Assembly: GCA_038501625.1 (NCBI GenBank)
Contig: JAZAYU010000001.1
Coordinates: 6,465,457-6,529,456 of the forward strand
DNA length: 64,000 nucleotides
Origin: Corbicula japonica
Taxonomy: Eukaryota > Mollusca > Bivalvia > Venerida > Cyrenidae
Direction of reading: 5' to 3'
Both the position numbers and the translations under genes were made by a program. The notes beneath the pieces were generated by a model. The model was not told where the DNA came from. It searched no databases and saw only the letters and a list, made by a program, of their open reading frames with translations. Positions 62,601-64,000 of the stretch are shown here, piece by piece (position 1 is the first letter of the stretch; the number at the start of each line of letters is the position of its first letter).

Positions 62601-62700
62601 AAATAGGTGTAATATTTCATAACGTGGTTGCATATGACAGTTACTTTGCTTCTAGGCATACAAGAGACCGATTGTTGCGCATATCTGTTTAATAAACAAT
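59682..62700 (+). CDS. Secreted Cys-rich peptide 2 (78 aa)
   Basis: Coding exon: ATG 62386, stop 62620-62622, directly after an acceptor (ttttattttaaag). A non-coding first exon, about 59682-59728, is inferred from a TATA box and donor, giving a 2.66-kb intron. The intron link is inferred, while the coding exon is certain as an open, paralog-matched frame. The product begins MRSHFCVVFVLLVTMVMMST. The mature region starts near QSVKCRAKCMDEYNVC and has the same eight-Cys spacing as peptide 1 (C-x3-C-x6-C-x3-C-x10-C-x9-C-x6-C-x4-C). Conserved blocks are HMP, CADS, IPC and NLTACY. About two thirds of residues match peptide 1. AATAAA at 62691-62696 is a good poly(A) signal. The family was not recognised. 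Confidence 0.8.
60530..60745 (+). repeat. Dispersed repeat R2, well preserved copy
   Basis: cccagtggcaagttgatttg, ccactggccgttccaatgcg, gtaacccctcgggttctcat, a ctctctccctctcttcttct stretch, tgactgtgtcgggaggctgt and gcgattcctgatatgcatat. Confidence 0.75.
60745..61102. repeat. Inverted-repeat element R6, copy 1
   Basis: About 50-bp arms: aaaattccttaaaattctat, ttacataaagtcacaaaaac on the left, and gtttagtttttgtgaattta, tgtaaatagaagttgaggga on the right in mirror. The interior contains gcgaccaggaagcgaccaga. Confidence 0.8.
61441..61769. repeat. Inverted-repeat element R6, copy 2
   Basis: Same order as copy 1: aaaaattccccaaaattcta, gcgaccaggaagcgaccaga, cagaaggacacaaaatattg, and mirror right arm gtgaatttatgtaaaaataa. 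The two copies are direct repeats about 0.7 kb apart. Confidence 0.8.
61856..62140 (-). other. Possible stefin (cystatin)-like coding remnant
   Basis: A minus-strand frame after an acceptor-like gatattaaag reads YTEIEAIFNYNKTLNVTTYQ, DSYQAIVVNHVIGGNDF and SLSYGKIPLNETFHK. The order AxxxxxxVIGGNDF ... LSYGKxxxxETF weakly recalls stefins (QVVAG loop, LxxYxxxKxxDxxF end), but the QVVAG motif is not intact. A diverged relative of the end (GKMPLNETLHK) is on the same strand near 61190-61230. It may be a pseudogene fragment carried with the R6 repeats, or chance. Confidence 0.2.
62691..62696 (+). terminator. Poly(A) signal of Cys-rich peptide 2
   Basis: AATAAA, 69 bases after the stop codon. Confidence 0.75.
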
Positions 62701-64000
62701 TCGGTATTGACAACTATTCGGAGTTGTGTCTTTTTTTTTAAGAGTTGTCTTATCAAGTGCAAAGAGGGGCAAATATACTTTTTTATTAACTAAATAACAT
62801 TGTTCGAAGTATTTGAAGCAGGCCTACGTGTTGGGTACAGGTGTAGCAATACATACTGCCAACTGCACTGTGCGGGTTGAAACAATCTCAATCAAGCATA
62901 GGAAAATACATTGTTATCACTAATAATTGGATGATTGACGAAATTCTGCGTCGTGAAACAACATATTAAGCCTGTTTATTTAGAAAATAAATGTTGTCTA
63001 ATAAAACAGAAATTGTCTGCTTAATGAAGGCAAATATCTCAGAAAAGGTAACTATCTTTCCTTGATTGAAAACTTTCTTTTGAAATAATGGCAAGAGATT
63101 ACTTTGATTTTACTTTCGAAGGATCGTCACCTTTTGCGTGCAACATCCTCCGGTGTTTGCATTTCACACCTTCTCTTTTCAAAAGCAATGCTTAAGACAT
63201 CAATGAACGTATTATTTTCGGAACGCAGAACGACTAAACGTTTGATACTTTGATATTGGTACCAAACAAATGAAGAAAAAAAAAAGATTTTTAGTTACCG
63301 ACGATATAGAAATTTAATCCAAATTTGAAGTTTGGACACTAATTCGACCAAATGATTTATGATTTACAAATGAACAGTTCTTAAGAGCACCTTTTTTAAA
63401 CTCTTGTGGAAAAATGGTCATATTAACATTAAAATAACATCGATAGAAAACAACAACCACAAAACACTCTAGTTACGTTAATGTTGTCGAAATATAACGA
63501 TACCTTTACTTTTTTGATAAACAAATTCCCCAACCCCACCCTAAAATCATACTTTTTAGATAAAAATAAATGTAAATAACCAAGATTACCATATATTTTA
63601 ATATAAATGGCGTTGTTGAGACAATAGCCTGGACCATTCGACTAACGGGGATAATCTAGTAGCCTCTTACTTATATGTAATTCACTTAAGTAATAGTGAA
63701 ATTTCCATTACAATCAAATAGACGCAGGCAAAACTGTACGAACTACTGTCGCCACTTCTGTAATGATTGTGAAACGTGCCTCAAGCGAAAGCCACAGACT
63801 GTTTTAACATGTAGGATTTTCCCCAGGAAAGTTATTGTTTATAATTCGAAGCCATGTACTGTTGTATCAATATGATCAATTTTTTGAGCAGTTCTATTTT
63901 GTTCGGTTCTGTTCCATTTAAGTTCCCACTGCCGATCCGATCAACTCGATCAAGCCCGATCAAGCAATCGGGTACTGGTCTGGTTCGATCGGTATGAGTG
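62700..64000. other. Right edge, nothing recognised
   Basis: No exon-like frame, element ends or RNA gene was seen. The last 60 bases contain short gatcaa/cgatca repeats. Confidence 0.5.

Overview
The window is animal nuclear DNA: AT-rich, intron-rich and dense in dispersed repeats. The best guess is a bivalve mollusc. The clues are two internally repetitive elements organised like the pearl/CvA elements described in bivalves, secreted Cys-rich peptides and many small inverted-repeat elements. Species is not identified. There is no prokaryotic gene organisation, so most long open frames are chance or repeat-derived, and real genes are found as short exons with matching splice phases.

Genes. 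(1) At the left edge, two minus-strand exons (1144-1216, 380-461) encode the start of a phytanoyl-CoA dioxygenase (PhyH)-like protein; the rest lies outside or was not found. (2) Two head-to-tail minus-strand paralogs encode small single-pass cadherin-like membrane proteins: gene A (28862 down to 12480, 607 aa) and gene B (49515 down to 41898, 649 aa). Each has 11 exons assembled by eye. All phases agree, totals divide by 3, and five of eleven exon lengths are identical (123, 180, 247, 142, 210). Each has a signal-peptide exon, about five cadherin-like repeats, a Thr-rich stalk and one clear transmembrane helix; A has a very short tail. (3) Near the right end, two related secreted Cys-rich peptides (77 and 78 aa, eight mature Cys with identical spacing) lie head to head at 56150-57050 (minus) and 59650-62700 (plus). 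Each has a TATA box, a short non-coding first exon and an intron ending at or next to the ATG.

Mobile DNA. A decayed CR1/L2-like retrotransposon (8020-10015) and a 1.64 kb inverted-repeat element (10726-12368) lie downstream of gene A. A truncated Harbinger-type transposon (19177-21564) sits antisense in a gene A intron. A TTAA-flanked element (25317-26095) is in another gene A intron. Between genes A and B are a 145-bp satellite-bearing element (32819-34255), a Tigger-like element (36515-37010) and a second satellite-bearing element built of alternating 146/157-bp monomers (38045-40366). The two satellites appear to be distant relatives in opposite orientation. Numerous small families (R1, R2, hairpin elements) are scattered through introns and intergenic DNA.

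The most interesting unknowns are the divergent Cys-rich peptide pair and the tandem short-tailed cadherin-like receptors. No function is proven for either.
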